Shown here: positions 22,667-33,414 of the stretch, piece after piece
Layout of the letters: every line of letters starts with the position of its first letter
Position numbering within the stretch: the first letter of the stretch is position 1
From: Streptomyces amritsarensis
GTDB lineage: Bacteria; Actinomycetota; Actinomycetes; Streptomycetales; Streptomycetaceae
Length of the DNA: 64,000 nucleotides
NCBI RefSeq assembly: GCF_001953875.1
Contig: NZ_MQUR01000010.1
Span: 62,001 to 126,000 of the forward strand
Direction: 5' to 3'
The notes under the pieces: model-generated
Database searches by the model: none
Told to the model about the DNA's origin: nothing
Seen by the model: only the letters and a program-made list of their open reading frames with translations
Translations under genes and position numbers: made by a program

Positions 22667-24291
22667 CGCGGCCCCCCTGCGGCCGGGGCCCGGTCCGCGG
22701 CCTGCTCGGGCGCCGTGGGCAGCCGTACGGTGAACTCCGCGCCGCCGCCCGGTCCCTGCGCGGCGACCACCGCGCCGCCGTACCGCTGTGCGACCTGGGC
22801 GACGAGTGCGAGGCCGAGGCCGCGGCCCTCCCCCTTGCCGGACCAGCCGCGGCGGAACACGTCCACCCCCTCCGGCAGCCCGGGCCCGTTGTCGGCGACC
22901 CGCAGCAGCAGTTCGTCGCGCTCGGGCCGCAGCGTGACCGCGATCCGCGCTCCGGGGACGGCCGTCACGGCGTCGACGGCGTTGTCTATGAGGTTGCCCA
23001 GCACGGTGACGAGGTCCCGGGCCGGCGGCAGTCCGCCCAGGTCGGCAAGGCTGCGACTGTCGGCGGTGACGACGAGTTCGACGCCTCGTTCGTGTGCCTG
23101 GGCGGCCTTGCCCAGCAGCAGCGCGACCAGGACCGGCTCCCCCACCGCGGTGACCACCTCGTCGGTGAGGGCCTGGGCCAGTTCCAGCTCGGCGGTGGCG
23201 AAGTCCACCGCCTCCTGCGCCCGGCCCAGCTCGATGAGGGAGACCACGGTGTGCAGCCGGTTGGCCGCCTCGTGGGCCTGGGAGCGCAGCGCCTGCGTGA
23301 AGCCACGTTCGTGGTCCAGCTCGCCGGTCAGTGCCTGCAGTTCCGTGTGGTCGCGCAGGGTGACCACGGTGCCGCGGCGGCCGCCGCCGGCGACCGGCGA
23401 GCTGTTGACCACCAGCACCCGGTCCGCCGTCAGGTGCACCTCGTCCATCCGGGGCCGGTCGGCGAGCAGCACCCCGGTGAGGGGGGCCGGCAGCCCGAGG
23501 TCGGCGGCCCCGGTGCCGGTGACGTCCCCCGGCAGGCCCAGGAGCTCGCGGCCGGCGTCGTTGATGAGGGTGATCCTGCGCTGCCCGTCGAGCATGAGCA
23601 GCCCCTCGCGCACCCCGTGCAGGGCCGCCTGGTGGTAGTCGTACATCCGGCTGAGCTCGGCCGCGTTCATGCCGTGCGTGTGGCGGCGCAACCGCGCGTT
23701 GACGACGTAGGTGCCCGCGCCGCCCAGGGCGAGCGCGCCGCCCGCGACCCAGACGAGCGCGGCGAGCTGGGCGCCGAGCCGGTCGCTGACGGCGCGGACC
23801 GTGATCCCGGCGCTGACCAGGCCGACAATCCTGCCGCCGTCCTCCAGCGGGGTGACCACGCGGATGGAGGGGCCGAGGGTGCCGGTGTAGGTCTCGCTGA
23901 AGGTCTCGCCGCGCAGGGCCGGGGCGGTGTTGCCGAGGAAGGGCTCGCCGATCCGGCGCGGGTCGGGGTGGGTCCAGCGCCTGCCGTCCGGGGCCATGAT
24001 CGTCACGAAGTCGACCCCGGAGTCCACGCGGACCTTCTGCGCGTAGGGCTGGAGCTCGACCGACGGGTCGGTGCCGCGCGCCGCTCCCCGTACGGCCTCG
24101 CGTACGGAGGGCGAGTCCGCGACCGCGCGGGCCACCGCCCCCGCCTGGCGCATGGCGGCCTCCTCGGCCTGGCCGCGGGCGGTGGCGTAGGCGAAGACGG
24201 CGCAGCCCGCGACGACCACGGCGACCACCAGCACCTGCATGGCGAAGAGCTGGCCGGCGAGGCTGCGCGGCGGACGAGGGAAGCGGAACAT
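22663..24291 (-). CDS. CitA/DcuS-type sensor histidine kinase
   Basis: A 542-residue membrane kinase. Transmembrane helix 1 (about 14-36), an extracytoplasmic sensing domain of about 130 residues with the single-Cache pattern of DcuS/CitA (FVTIMAPDGRRWTHPDPRRIG, then GRIVGLVSAGI), transmembrane helix 2 (about 175-195), a PAS domain (ALHGVREGLLMLDG), and a transmitter with His340 in SQAHEAANRLH, DNAVDAV and NGPGLP ATP-binding boxes. DPRRIG followed by GTLG...RVVTPL is the C4-dicarboxylate/citrate pocket region in the family. Start ATG at 24291; an in-frame GTG-like extension to 24348 has no support. Divergent from the symporter gene. Confidence 0.92.
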   Translation of the reverse strand: MFRFPRPPRSLAGQLFAMQVLVVAVVVAGCAVFAYATARGQAEEAAMRQAGAVARAVADSPSVREAVRGAARGTDPSVELQPYAQKVRVDSGVDFVTIMAPDGRRWTHPDPRRIGEPFLGNTAPALRGETFSETYTGTLGPSIRVVTPLEDGGRIVGLVSAGITVRAVSDRLGAQLAALVWVAGGALALGGAGTYVVNARLRRHTHGMNAAELSRMYDYHQAALHGVREGLLMLDGQRRITLINDAGRELLGLPGDVTGTGAADLGLPAPLTGVLLADRPRMDEVHLTADRVLVVNSSPVAGGGRRGTVVTLRDHTELQALTGELDHERGFTQALRSQAHEAANRLHTVVSLIELGRAQEAVDFATAELELAQALTDEVVTAVGEPVLVALLLGKAAQAHERGVELVVTADSRSLADLGGLPPARDLVTVLGNLIDNAVDAVTAVPGARIAVTLRPERDELLLRVADNGPGLPEGVDVFRRGWSGKGEGRGLGLALVAQVAQRYGGAVVAAQGPGGGAEFTVRLPTAPEQAADRAPAAGGPR

Positions 24292-24396
24292 GGCGCTCAG
24301 TGTGCACCGGGTCGTGAACTCAATGAACGCAAGGGTGACCGGGGTCACAGCCCTGGGTGATGGTCTCCCCGGACGACTTCACCACCAGGAGGCAAC

Positions 24397-25791
24397 GTGG
24401 CCGCCAAGCGCGACAGAACGCACTATCTCTACATCGCGGTGATCGCCGCGGTGCTGCTCGGCATCGCGGTCGGCTTCGCCGCACCCGGCGTGGCCGTGGA
24501 GCTCAAACCCCTCGGCACGGGCTTCGTGAACCTCATCAAGATGATGATCTCGCCCGTGATCTTCTGCACGATCGTGCTGGGCATCGGCTCGGTACGCAAG
24601 GCGGCCAAGGTGGGCGCCGTGGGCGGACTGGCCCTCGGCTACTTCATGGTCATGTCCACGGTGGCGCTCGCCATCGGCCTGCTCGTCGGCAACCTCCTGG
24701 AGCCGGGCAGCGGGCTGCAGCTGACCGAGGCGGCGCGCAGCGCGGGCGAGGCGCAGGCCAAGGCGGGCGGGGCCGAGAGCACCCCGGAGTTCCTGCTCGG
24801 GATCATCCCGACCACGATGGTCTCCGCCTTCACCGGCGGCGAGGTGCTCCAGACACTGCTGGTGGCCCTGCTGGTCGGGTTCGCGCTCCAGGCCATGGGG
24901 GCGGCGGGCGAGCCCGTGCTCCGCGGTATCGGGCACGTGCAGAAGCTGGTGTTCCGGGTGCTCGCGATGATCATGTGGGCGGCTCCCGTGGGCGCGTTCG
25001 GGGCGATCGCGGCGGTGGTCGGCGCGACCGGCATCGACGCCCTGAAGTCCCTCGCCGTCATCATGATCGGCTTCTACGCGACGTGTCTGCTCTTCGTCTT
25101 CCTGGTGCTGGGCACGCTGCTGCGCGTGTGCACCGGGGTCAGCCTCTTCGCCCTGCTGCGCTACCTGGGCCGGGAGTTCCTGCTGATCCTGTCGACCTCC
25201 TCGTCGGAGTCGGCGCTGCCGCGGCTGATCGCGAAGATGGAGCACCTGGGCGTCTCGCGGCCGGTCACCGGCATCACGGTGCCGACCGGCTACTCCTTCA
25301 ACCTGGACGGGACCGCGATCTACCTCACGATGTCCTCGCTGTTCGTCGCCGAGGCGATGGGCACGCCGCTGGCCCTGGGCGAGCAGATCTCCCTGCTGCT
25401 GTTCATGATCATCGCCTCGAAGGGCGCGGCCGGGGTGACGGGCGCGGGTCTGGCCACCCTCGCCGGCGGCCTCCAGTCGCACCGGCCCGAACTGGTCGAC
25501 GGCGTCGGCCTGATCGTGGGCATCGACCGGTTCATGAGCGAGGCCCGGGCGCTGACGAACTTCGCGGGCAACGCGGTCGCGACGGTGCTGATCGGGACGT
25601 GGACGAAGGAGTTCGACCGGGACCGGGCCGCGGAAGTCCTCGCGGGACGGCTGCCGTTCGACGAGAAGACGCTGGTCGACGACGGGCACGGGACGCAGCC
25701 GGCCGAACCGGGCACGGCCCCGGAGGCGACCCCGGCAGCATCCGCCGCGCCGGTCCCGGCACACACCTCCAAGGACGGCGTACCGGTCTAG
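24397..25791 (+). CDS. C4-dicarboxylate/cation symporter (DctA/GltP family)
   Basis: A 464-residue inner-membrane carrier of the DAACS family. MISPVIFCTIVLGI, a serine-rich reentrant loop STSSSESALPRL and TGYSFNLDGTAIYLTMSS are diagnostic. It takes up succinate, fumarate, malate or related acids with protons or sodium. The GTG start has a full AGGAGG 4 nt before it. The divergent CitA/CitB-type two-component system is the likely controller, a common DctA arrangement. An acidic Pro/Glu-rich C-terminal tail of about 35 residues is longer than in E. coli DctA. A strong hairpin follows the stop. Confidence 0.93.
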   Translation: MAAKRDRTHYLYIAVIAAVLLGIAVGFAAPGVAVELKPLGTGFVNLIKMMISPVIFCTIVLGIGSVRKAAKVGAVGGLALGYFMVMSTVALAIGLLVGNLLEPGSGLQLTEAARSAGEAQAKAGGAESTPEFLLGIIPTTMVSAFTGGEVLQTLLVALLVGFALQAMGAAGEPVLRGIGHVQKLVFRVLAMIMWAAPVGAFGAIAAVVGATGIDALKSLAVIMIGFYATCLLFVFLVLGTLLRVCTGVSLFALLRYLGREFLLILSTSSSESALPRLIAKMEHLGVSRPVTGITVPTGYSFNLDGTAIYLTMSSLFVAEAMGTPLALGEQISLLLFMIIASKGAAGVTGAGLATLAGGLQSHRPELVDGVGLIVGIDRFMSEARALTNFAGNAVATVLIGTWTKEFDRDRAAEVLAGRLPFDEKTLVDDGHGTQPAEPGTAPEATPAASAAPVPAHTSKDGVPV

Positions 25792-25801
25792 GATCCCCCG
25801 G

Positions 25802-25827
25802 CCGGCCGGCCCCTCCGGGCCGGCCGG
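25802..25827 (+). terminator. Hairpin terminator after the dicarboxylate symporter gene
   Basis: CCGGCCGGCCC-CTCC-GGGCCGGCCGG, an 11-bp perfect stem with a 4-nt loop, 10 nt after the stop codon; no T-run. The rest of the gap to 26027 shows no gene. Confidence 0.75.
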
Positions 25828-26027
25828 GCAGGGCTCGCCCCCACGGTGCCCAGCCCGGCCGGCCCGCCGCATTCTCCGCACTTGCACCCATAGTCGGTAT
25901 TCCGCCACCGATAAACGAACCCCCGGGCTGTAAAAGGTACTTCCGCAACCGGCCGCGTGCATGACATCTTGCGTCCACCACTTGTTTCGTACGGCCCGGC
26001 CTGACCACCGGGTCAACGGAGGACGCA

Positions 26028-27839
<1,812 letters not shown>

Positions 27840-27869
27840 TTCGCGTGAACCGGTAGGGCACACGGGCGT

Positions 27870-29282
27870 CTAGCGCCGCAGGACGTCGGCGAGCCAGTCG
27901 AAGACGACCTCGCAGTGCTGCTGCGGGGCCATCGGGGAGCAGTGCAACTGCGCCCCGGTGGCCTTCGTCAGTTTCACGTACTCCCGCCGCGTGCGCAGCA
28001 GTTCGTACATCGCCCGCGGCTGGCCCGGGTAGAACTGCTCGAAGTCGTAGTCCAGGACGAGCGTCGGGGCCTTGATCCGGCCGACCAGTTTGGTGATGTC
28101 GAGGCCGATGGCCACCTGGGCCGGCGTCCACAGGTCCGTGAGGACCTTGCCCGCGCGCGCCTGGCGCAGCGCCTGCCGGTCGAAGATCTCGAAGCGCTTC
28201 TTGACGGTGAAGGCCAGCTGCGGGGTCAGTTCCGGGACGACCTCCTCGTTCCAGACCCGGTTGGTCTCCTCCTTGTCGGGCGTGACGATGTCGCGCAGTT
28301 CCTTGTCGAAGCCGAGCCAGGGGCTGAGGCACCCGGGTTGCGCGACGACGGCGGCGAGCCGGTGCTCGAAGGCGGCGGCGCGCGGGGCGAGGTTGCCGCC
28401 CATGCTCAGTCCGGTGAGGGCGATCCGGTTCCCGTCGACGTCCTCGCGCCGGAGCAGCCAGTCGACGATCGGGCTGACCACGGTCTCCCAGCGGGTGGTG
28501 AAGGGGATCTCCTCCACGAACAGCAACTGCCCCTGTCCCGGGCCGTCGTAGACGAGGGCGTTCCAGCCGCGGTCGAGGGCCGCGGACACCCCGTAGGTCC
28601 ACATGTCCACGTTCTGCCCGTCACTGCCGTTGGTGAGGATGACGGTGGGGCGCCGCTCGGCGGGACCGTCCGGGCGGAAGAACCACAGCGGGAGGTGCGT
28701 CCTGCCCCACGGGACCCGGTCGGTGACGGCGGCCGGCGTGCAGAGCCTCGCGAAGGTGTCCCAGGCGTCGCGTCCCTCCCGGTACACCGCCTCCTCGTCC
28801 CCCGGCTGGTCGGTGCCCAGGACGTAGAACAACGCCTGCGCGTAGTACTGGGCCGCCCGCAGGGAGCGGAAGCGGCGGGTCTGCGACGGTGCCCCGGCGC
28901 CGCCGCGGCCTGCGGCCGGCGGCGCGGCGAGCCGGTCGCCCCAGGACCGGAAGGTGTCGGTGTACGTCTGCTCCGACAGGCCGGCGGCGTTGATGGTGTT
29001 GACCGCGGTGAGCACCTCGCCGACCTCCGAGGCGCGCATGCCGGCGGCTCCGAGCGCGAGCAGCCCCGCGAAGTTGAAGCCGGGGTCGGCGAAGAGCCTC
29101 ATCGCTCCGGGCGCCGGATCCGAGGCCGTGGGGGTCGGCGTGGTGGACGCGGACGGGCTGGGAGCGGCGGCCGCGGTGCAGGCGGTGGTCCCGACGGCGA
29201 GCGCCCCGGTGCCCGCGGCCAGCCCGGTCAGGGCGGCACGGCGGGTGAGGGAAGCGGGCTGGTGCGGTGTGCTTGCGGTCAT
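27870..29282 (-). CDS. Exported alpha/beta hydrolase, probable lipoprotein
   Basis: A 470-residue protein. The N-terminus has a twin-arginine (SLTRRAALTG) and a lipobox-like GTTAC (Cys about 35), followed by a Ser/Thr/Pro linker, so it is probably a Tat-exported lipoprotein. An N-terminal helical cap region precedes the hydrolase core: TVILTNGSDGQ oxyanion strand, nucleophile in GLSMGGNLAPR, acid Asp in LVLDYDFEQFY and His in LHCSPMAPQQHCE. The order resembles the FrsA/DUF1100 and 2,6-dihydropseudooxynicotine hydrolase type. Substrate unknown. It converges on the subtilisin gene with only 30 nt between. Confidence 0.8.
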   Translation of the reverse strand: MTASTPHQPASLTRRAALTGLAAGTGALAVGTTACTAAAAPSPSASTTPTPTASDPAPGAMRLFADPGFNFAGLLALGAAGMRASEVGEVLTAVNTINAAGLSEQTYTDTFRSWGDRLAAPPAAGRGGAGAPSQTRRFRSLRAAQYYAQALFYVLGTDQPGDEEAVYREGRDAWDTFARLCTPAAVTDRVPWGRTHLPLWFFRPDGPAERRPTVILTNGSDGQNVDMWTYGVSAALDRGWNALVYDGPGQGQLLFVEEIPFTTRWETVVSPIVDWLLRREDVDGNRIALTGLSMGGNLAPRAAAFEHRLAAVVAQPGCLSPWLGFDKELRDIVTPDKEETNRVWNEEVVPELTPQLAFTVKKRFEIFDRQALRQARAGKVLTDLWTPAQVAIGLDITKLVGRIKAPTLVLDYDFEQFYPGQPRAMYELLRTRREYVKLTKATGAQLHCSPMAPQQHCEVVFDWLADVLRR

Positions 29283-29362
29283 GGAGGGGACGCTACGACG
29301 CACCCGCGCGCCGCAGGTGCCGCCGCGCCCTCCCCTGCTCCGAACGGGCTCCCGCGGACGGC

Positions 29363-30070
29363 TCAGCCACTGCGCCGGGTGCGCAGGACGCAGTCGCCGC
29401 ACAGTCCGCCGCCGCCCGGGACCCGGTAGTAGAGGCAGCAGCTGCGCCGTACGAAGGCCACGCCGAGCCCTTCCTCGTGGAGGAACGCGCCGGTGCCGGC
29501 GAGCGCGCCGTCCTCGGCGAGCAGGTCGCGCACCAGCCCGGGGGCCGCGCCGCCCGGGACCCGGTCGACGAGCACCCGCAGCGCGCCGACCAGCCCGGAC
29601 GCGGCGTTGCCCCGCAGGACCGTCGGGGAGACCCCGTACCGCGCCCGCAGAGCCGTCTCCAGCAGGGCCAGGTGTCCCAGGACCGACTCTCCGAGGTCGT
29701 CCGCGGGCCGGCCGGCGGGCTCGGGCAGCCAGAGCTGGAGCGAACCCGCCTCCGGCACCCGCCACCAGACCCGGTCGGCGGCCAGGTCCGGCACCCGCCC
29801 GGACAGGGCCGCGCACCCCAGCCCGATCGACCACAGCCGGGAGGCGATCCCGAACTGGGCGGTCGAGGCGGCCACCCTGCCGGGTCCGCTGCCGATCCGG
29901 CGGCCCACCTCGGCCACGTACGGGTCGAGGTGCCCGTCGTACAGCGCGGTGAGCGGCAGGAAGCCGGGCCCGGGCGGCTCCTCGCCGTGCCCGACGGTGA
30001 AGAAGGGCCCCACGTCGGCCAGTCGCCGCAGTACGTCGTCCATACCCGGAATGATCTCAGGCCCCTGCAT
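29363..30070 (-). CDS. FhuF-like (2Fe-2S)-binding protein
   Basis: About 235 residues. The C-terminal motif SCCLYYRVPGGGGLCGDCVL supplies Cys-Cys-x10-Cys-x2-Cys, the unusual iron-sulfur ligation pattern of ferric-siderophore reductase FhuF. The rest of the chain is Ala/Gly-rich and weakly conserved, as usual. It would release iron from siderophores inside the cell, but no siderophore gene is adjacent. The start is uncertain: ATG 30070, GTG 30082 or ATG 30043 are possible and none has a good RBS. Confidence 0.75.
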   Translation of the reverse strand: MQGPEIIPGMDDVLRRLADVGPFFTVGHGEEPPGPGFLPLTALYDGHLDPYVAEVGRRIGSGPGRVAASTAQFGIASRLWSIGLGCAALSGRVPDLAADRVWWRVPEAGSLQLWLPEPAGRPADDLGESVLGHLALLETALRARYGVSPTVLRGNAASGLVGALRVLVDRVPGGAAPGLVRDLLAEDGALAGTGAFLHEEGLGVAFVRRSCCLYYRVPGGGGLCGDCVLRTRRSG

Positions 30071-30206
30071 GGTCGTGCTCACGTCACCGCGCGGGCGGTC
30101 AGGCCGGGTCCGGGGTCGCTCCGGGAGCCGCCGGCAGCCCCCCGGCAGGTCGTCGACGACCCAGTAGGCCACCGCGCCGCCCGGCGCCGCGGGGCCCGCC
30201 CCCGGG

Positions 30207-31007
30207 TCAGAGGCCGGCGAGGAACTCCAGGAGCGCCCGGTTGACGGCCTCCGGCTGCTCCACGCCCGGCAGGTGCCCGGCGCCCTCGATCACGGTGAGC
30301 ACCGAGTTCGGCAGCAGCGCGTGCAGGGCCTCGGCCTCCGCGACCGGGGTGAAGACGTCGTCGGCGCCGACCAGCACCAGGCAGGGCTCGGCGGCGCCGG
30401 CGAGCACCGGCCGGTAGTCGGGGCGCTCGGCCCGGCCGCGCTGGGCGGCGGCCGCGCCCTCGGGGTCGGTCGCGCACATCATGGCGCGGACCCGGGCGGC
30501 GGTTTCGGGCATGCCGGTCACGTTGTAGGGCGCCAGCATCTTGCCGATCACCTCTTCCGCGTAGGGCCGCATGCCCTCGGTGATCAGCCGCTCGGCGGTC
30601 TCCCGGCGGAGTTTCGCCCCGGCTTCCGTCTCGGGGACCGGGGAGGTGTCGCAGAGCACGAGGGCCCGTACCAGACCCGGGTGGCGCAGTCGCACCTCCA
30701 TCGCGATCTGCCCGCCCATGGACACTCCACCGACGACCACACGTTCGATGCCCAGCCCGGCGAGGAGGGCGGCGAGGTCGTCCGCGAGATCGGCGAGCAG
30801 GGCCTTGCCCGGCAGCACCGGACTGTCTCCGTATCCTCGCAGGTCAGGCGTGATCACACGGTATCCGGCGGCCGTGAGCGCGGCCGTCTGGGGGGCCCAC
30901 ATCGTGCGGTTGAAGGGATGTCCGTGGATCAGGATTACGGGCGCTCCGGCGCGGGGACCCAAGTCGTCGAAAACCAGCGTCACACCATTGCCAAATTGGG
31001 GCTTCAT
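30207..31007 (-). CDS. Alpha/beta fold hydrolase
   Basis: A 266-residue hydrolase without signal peptide. The oxyanion motif is LIHGHPFNRTMW (about residue 27), the nucleophile Ser sits in VGGVSMGGQIAME (about residue 95), the acid Asp in VLVGADDVFTP and the His in IEGAGHLPGVEQPE near the end. This completes a catalytic triad of the epoxide hydrolase/3-oxoadipate enol-lactonase type. No partner gene suggests a substrate. It is divergent from a GNAT acetyltransferase; the 89-nt gap is relatively AT-rich and likely holds both promoters. Confidence 0.85.
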   Translation of the reverse strand: MKPQFGNGVTLVFDDLGPRAGAPVILIHGHPFNRTMWAPQTAALTAAGYRVITPDLRGYGDSPVLPGKALLADLADDLAALLAGLGIERVVVGGVSMGGQIAMEVRLRHPGLVRALVLCDTSPVPETEAGAKLRRETAERLITEGMRPYAEEVIGKMLAPYNVTGMPETAARVRAMMCATDPEGAAAAQRGRAERPDYRPVLAGAAEPCLVLVGADDVFTPVAEAEALHALLPNSVLTVIEGAGHLPGVEQPEAVNRALLEFLAGL

Positions 31008-31096
31008 GAGAGGACTTTAAGGGGCTACATTGAGCCACTCGCGTTCACCTGACAGCCGGTTGCCTTTCACTCGTGTTTTGCACGGGGGGCGACGTC

Positions 31097-31834
31097 ATGG
31101 ACGCAGACTGTGCAACCACCCCACCGCCCAGAAGGACCGAAGGCTCCGTGCCCGTACCCGTACACCTCGCGGGCCGCACCGTGCGGCTCGAGCCCCTCGC
31201 ACCCCACCACACCGAGGCCCTGGCCGTGGCCGGTGCCGAGGATCGTACGACTTACGCCTTCACCCCCGTACCCCACGGAGTGCAGGCGTCACACGAGTAC
31301 ATCGACCGCGCGCTCGCCGATCAGGCAGCGGGTCGATCGCTTCCGTTCGCCATCGTCAGAGCCACTGACGGGCGCGTGGTCGGCTCGACGCGGTTCCTGG
31401 AACTCGACTACTGGCAGGGGCCGCTGGTGTGGCCCGCCGTGCCGGGCGTCCCGTTCGGCGATCCGGCGACGGCGATCCCCGACGCCGCCGAGATCGGCAA
31501 CACCTGGCTGTCCCCGACGGCCCAGGGCACCGGCATCAACACCGAGGCGAAGCTGCTCATGCTCCGCCACGCCTTCGAGACCTGGGGGGTCCGGCGCATC
31601 TCGCTGCGCGCCGACGCGCGCAACGGCCGGTCGCGGGCCGCGATGGAACGTCTCGGCTTCACCTGCGAGGGGGTCCGCCGGGCCCATTCGCGGGGGCTGG
31701 ACGGCGCCGTCCGCAGCACGGCCTTCTACTCGATCCTCGACGAGGAGTGGCCGGCCGTACGGTCGATCATCGAGCTGAGGCTGTCGGCCGGGGCGCAGCG
31801 CAAGCGCCGCCGCAAGACCCTGATCCCGGCCTAG
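31097..31834 (+). CDS. GNAT-family N-acetyltransferase
   Basis: About 245 residues. RTVRLEPLAPHHTEAL (residues about 24-39) starts the RimJ/RimL-type fold; EIGNTWLSPTAQGTGINTEAKLLMLRHAFE is the acetyl-CoA-binding loop and helix, and RISLRADARNGRSRAAMERLGF the closing strand and helix. It resembles protein or small-amine N-acetyltransferases related to RimJ. The ATG at 31097 is preferred; a GTG at 31148 is possible and would begin right at the homology. A terminator hairpin follows. C-terminus is very basic (KRRRK). Confidence 0.85.
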   Translation: MDADCATTPPPRRTEGSVPVPVHLAGRTVRLEPLAPHHTEALAVAGAEDRTTYAFTPVPHGVQASHEYIDRALADQAAGRSLPFAIVRATDGRVVGSTRFLELDYWQGPLVWPAVPGVPFGDPATAIPDAAEIGNTWLSPTAQGTGINTEAKLLMLRHAFETWGVRRISLRADARNGRSRAAMERLGFTCEGVRRAHSRGLDGAVRSTAFYSILDEEWPAVRSIIELRLSAGAQRKRRRKTLIPA

Positions 31835-31868
31835 TCACCGCGACCGGGCCGGACGGAAAAACGGTCCT

Positions 31869-31900
31869 GCCCCGGCCCCTCGTCCGAGGGGGGCCGGGGC
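31869..31900 (+). terminator. Hairpin terminator after the GNAT gene
   Basis: GCCCCGGCCCC pairs with GGGGCCGGGGC across a 10-nt loop, 35 nt after the stop. The remaining 281 nt to the next start show no gene; CTTCCG/CGGAAG-like and other short repeats are not convincing. Confidence 0.7.
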
Positions 31901-32181
31901 GAGGGCCGAGTCCGCCGCCGGGCCGGGGCTCCGCTCCCGTCGCCCGGTACGGCGTACAGGTCGGCGCCGCGGTCCCCCGGCAGGCAGTGGACGGCCGGGT
32001 GCGCGCGCCACCGGATCGGTGCCTGCTACGACCACCGTGCAATGGGCTGCCCCAGGAAACCCCAAGAGAAGGGAAAGTGCGGAACCCCCGGCGTACTCAC
32101 GTTCATCTTCCGAACGCAAGAACCGAGACGTCGGACCACCCGCCCCTTCCGGGGGCAGCACCAGCCGGAGAGCCACCGCAC

Positions 32182-33414
32182 ATGTCGTACGCACCCGAGG
32201 GGCAGCAGCACCAGCCTTACCGGCCGGAGGGGCAGAGCCCGCAGCCGCCCGCCGGCGACCCGTACGGGCAGCCGCACGGACAGTCACCGTACGCGGACCG
32301 GTACGGCGGGCCGGCCCCGGCGTTCGGGGAGCAGGAGCGGACCGAGGCCCCGCGCCGCCGGGGCCGGCGCCTGCTGATCGCCGGTGTGTCGGTCCTCGCA
32401 CTCGCGGGCATAGCCGCCGGCGTGATGGCCTACTACGAGATACCCCCCTTCACCGACAAGGGCTCGGCGGTCTCCTTCGGGCAGGACGGGGGCGGCAAGG
32501 GCTCCGGTCAGGGCGGCGCGGGGAGCGGGCAGCCGGCCAACTCCAAGATGCTCATGCCGACCGGGCCGGCGGCCGAGTTCAAGAACTCGATGACCTTGGC
32601 CGACGGCACGCACGTGGCCGTGACCACCCTGGACGGCAAGAAGTCCGGCTTCAAGGGCAAGGTCTGGGTGTGGGCCCCCAAGGAGTACAACGACCCGAAG
32701 TTCGCCAAGAGCGGCTTCCCGGTCATGATCGCCCTGCCGGGCGGTGCAGGTTACCCGAACAACTACTGGATGGGCACCGACCTCGGCCTCCAGACCAGCA
32801 TCAGCAAGTGGTACGCGGAGGGCAAGAGCAAGCCCTTCCTGCTGGCCATGCCGGTGCTCAACCCCGGCCCGGACGACAAGGGCGTCTACTGGGACGGCTC
32901 GGACATCCCCGGCCAGCCGAAGATGGGCACCTGGCTGACCGAGGACGTCCCGGACCTGATGAAGGCGAATTTCCGTACGGTGAAGTCCCGTGACGGCTGG
33001 GCCTTCATGGGCTCCTCCACCGGCGGGTTCGCGGGCATGAAGGCCGTGCTGAAGCACCCGGACAAGTTCAAGGCCGTGATCGCCTCCGGCCCGGACATCG
33101 TCCCGGACTCCTCCCTGTGGAAGGGCCACGACAAGGAGAAGGCCGAGAACAACCCGGAGCTGCTGGCCAAGCAACTCATCGACGCCAAGGGCCCGGACGT
33201 CTACATCGCCTTCCAGGTCGGCGACAACGAGAGCAACAAGAAGACCCTGCCGGACGTGGAGAAGTTCGTCGCCACCTTCGGCAACAAGGGGCCCGTGCAC
33301 ACCAGCCTGCGGGTGATCCCGGGCGGCCGGCACAACGCAAAGACCTACGTCCCGAACATGGGCGAGGGGCCGATCCAGTACATCAGCAAGGTCATGGAAG
33401 GGCCGGTCGAGTAG
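32182..33414 (+). CDS. Membrane-anchored esterase (esterase D/mycolyltransferase-like)
   Basis: A 410-residue protein. Residues 1-55 are a Gln/Pro/Tyr/Gly-rich disordered cytoplasmic tail, followed by Arg-rich RRRGRR, one transmembrane helix (about 60-80) and a Gly/Ser linker, so the catalytic part is outside. The hydrolase has FPVMIALPGGAGYPNNYW, nucleophile Ser in FMGSSTGGFAGMKA, Asp region and His in IPGGRHNAKTY, the PF00756 pattern shared with antigen 85 mycolyltransferases and esterase D. Streptomyces lacks mycolic acids, so ester hydrolysis at the cell surface is more likely. Its 3' end overlaps the convergent carboxylesterase by 23 nt. Confidence 0.82.
   Translation: MSYAPEGQQHQPYRPEGQSPQPPAGDPYGQPHGQSPYADRYGGPAPAFGEQERTEAPRRRGRRLLIAGVSVLALAGIAAGVMAYYEIPPFTDKGSAVSFGQDGGGKGSGQGGAGSGQPANSKMLMPTGPAAEFKNSMTLADGTHVAVTTLDGKKSGFKGKVWVWAPKEYNDPKFAKSGFPVMIALPGGAGYPNNYWMGTDLGLQTSISKWYAEGKSKPFLLAMPVLNPGPDDKGVYWDGSDIPGQPKMGTWLTEDVPDLMKANFRTVKSRDGWAFMGSSTGGFAGMKAVLKHPDKFKAVIASGPDIVPDSSLWKGHDKEKAENNPELLAKQLIDAKGPDVYIAFQVGDNESNKKTLPDVEKFVATFGNKGPVHTSLRVIPGGRHNAKTYVPNMGEGPIQYISKVMEGPVE

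Noticed and set aside
22663..24307. Apparent fusion of kinase and response regulator in one frame
   Set aside because: The long frame is a shadow of the kinase before 22666; the true kinase ends at 22663 with a GTGA overlap to the regulator.
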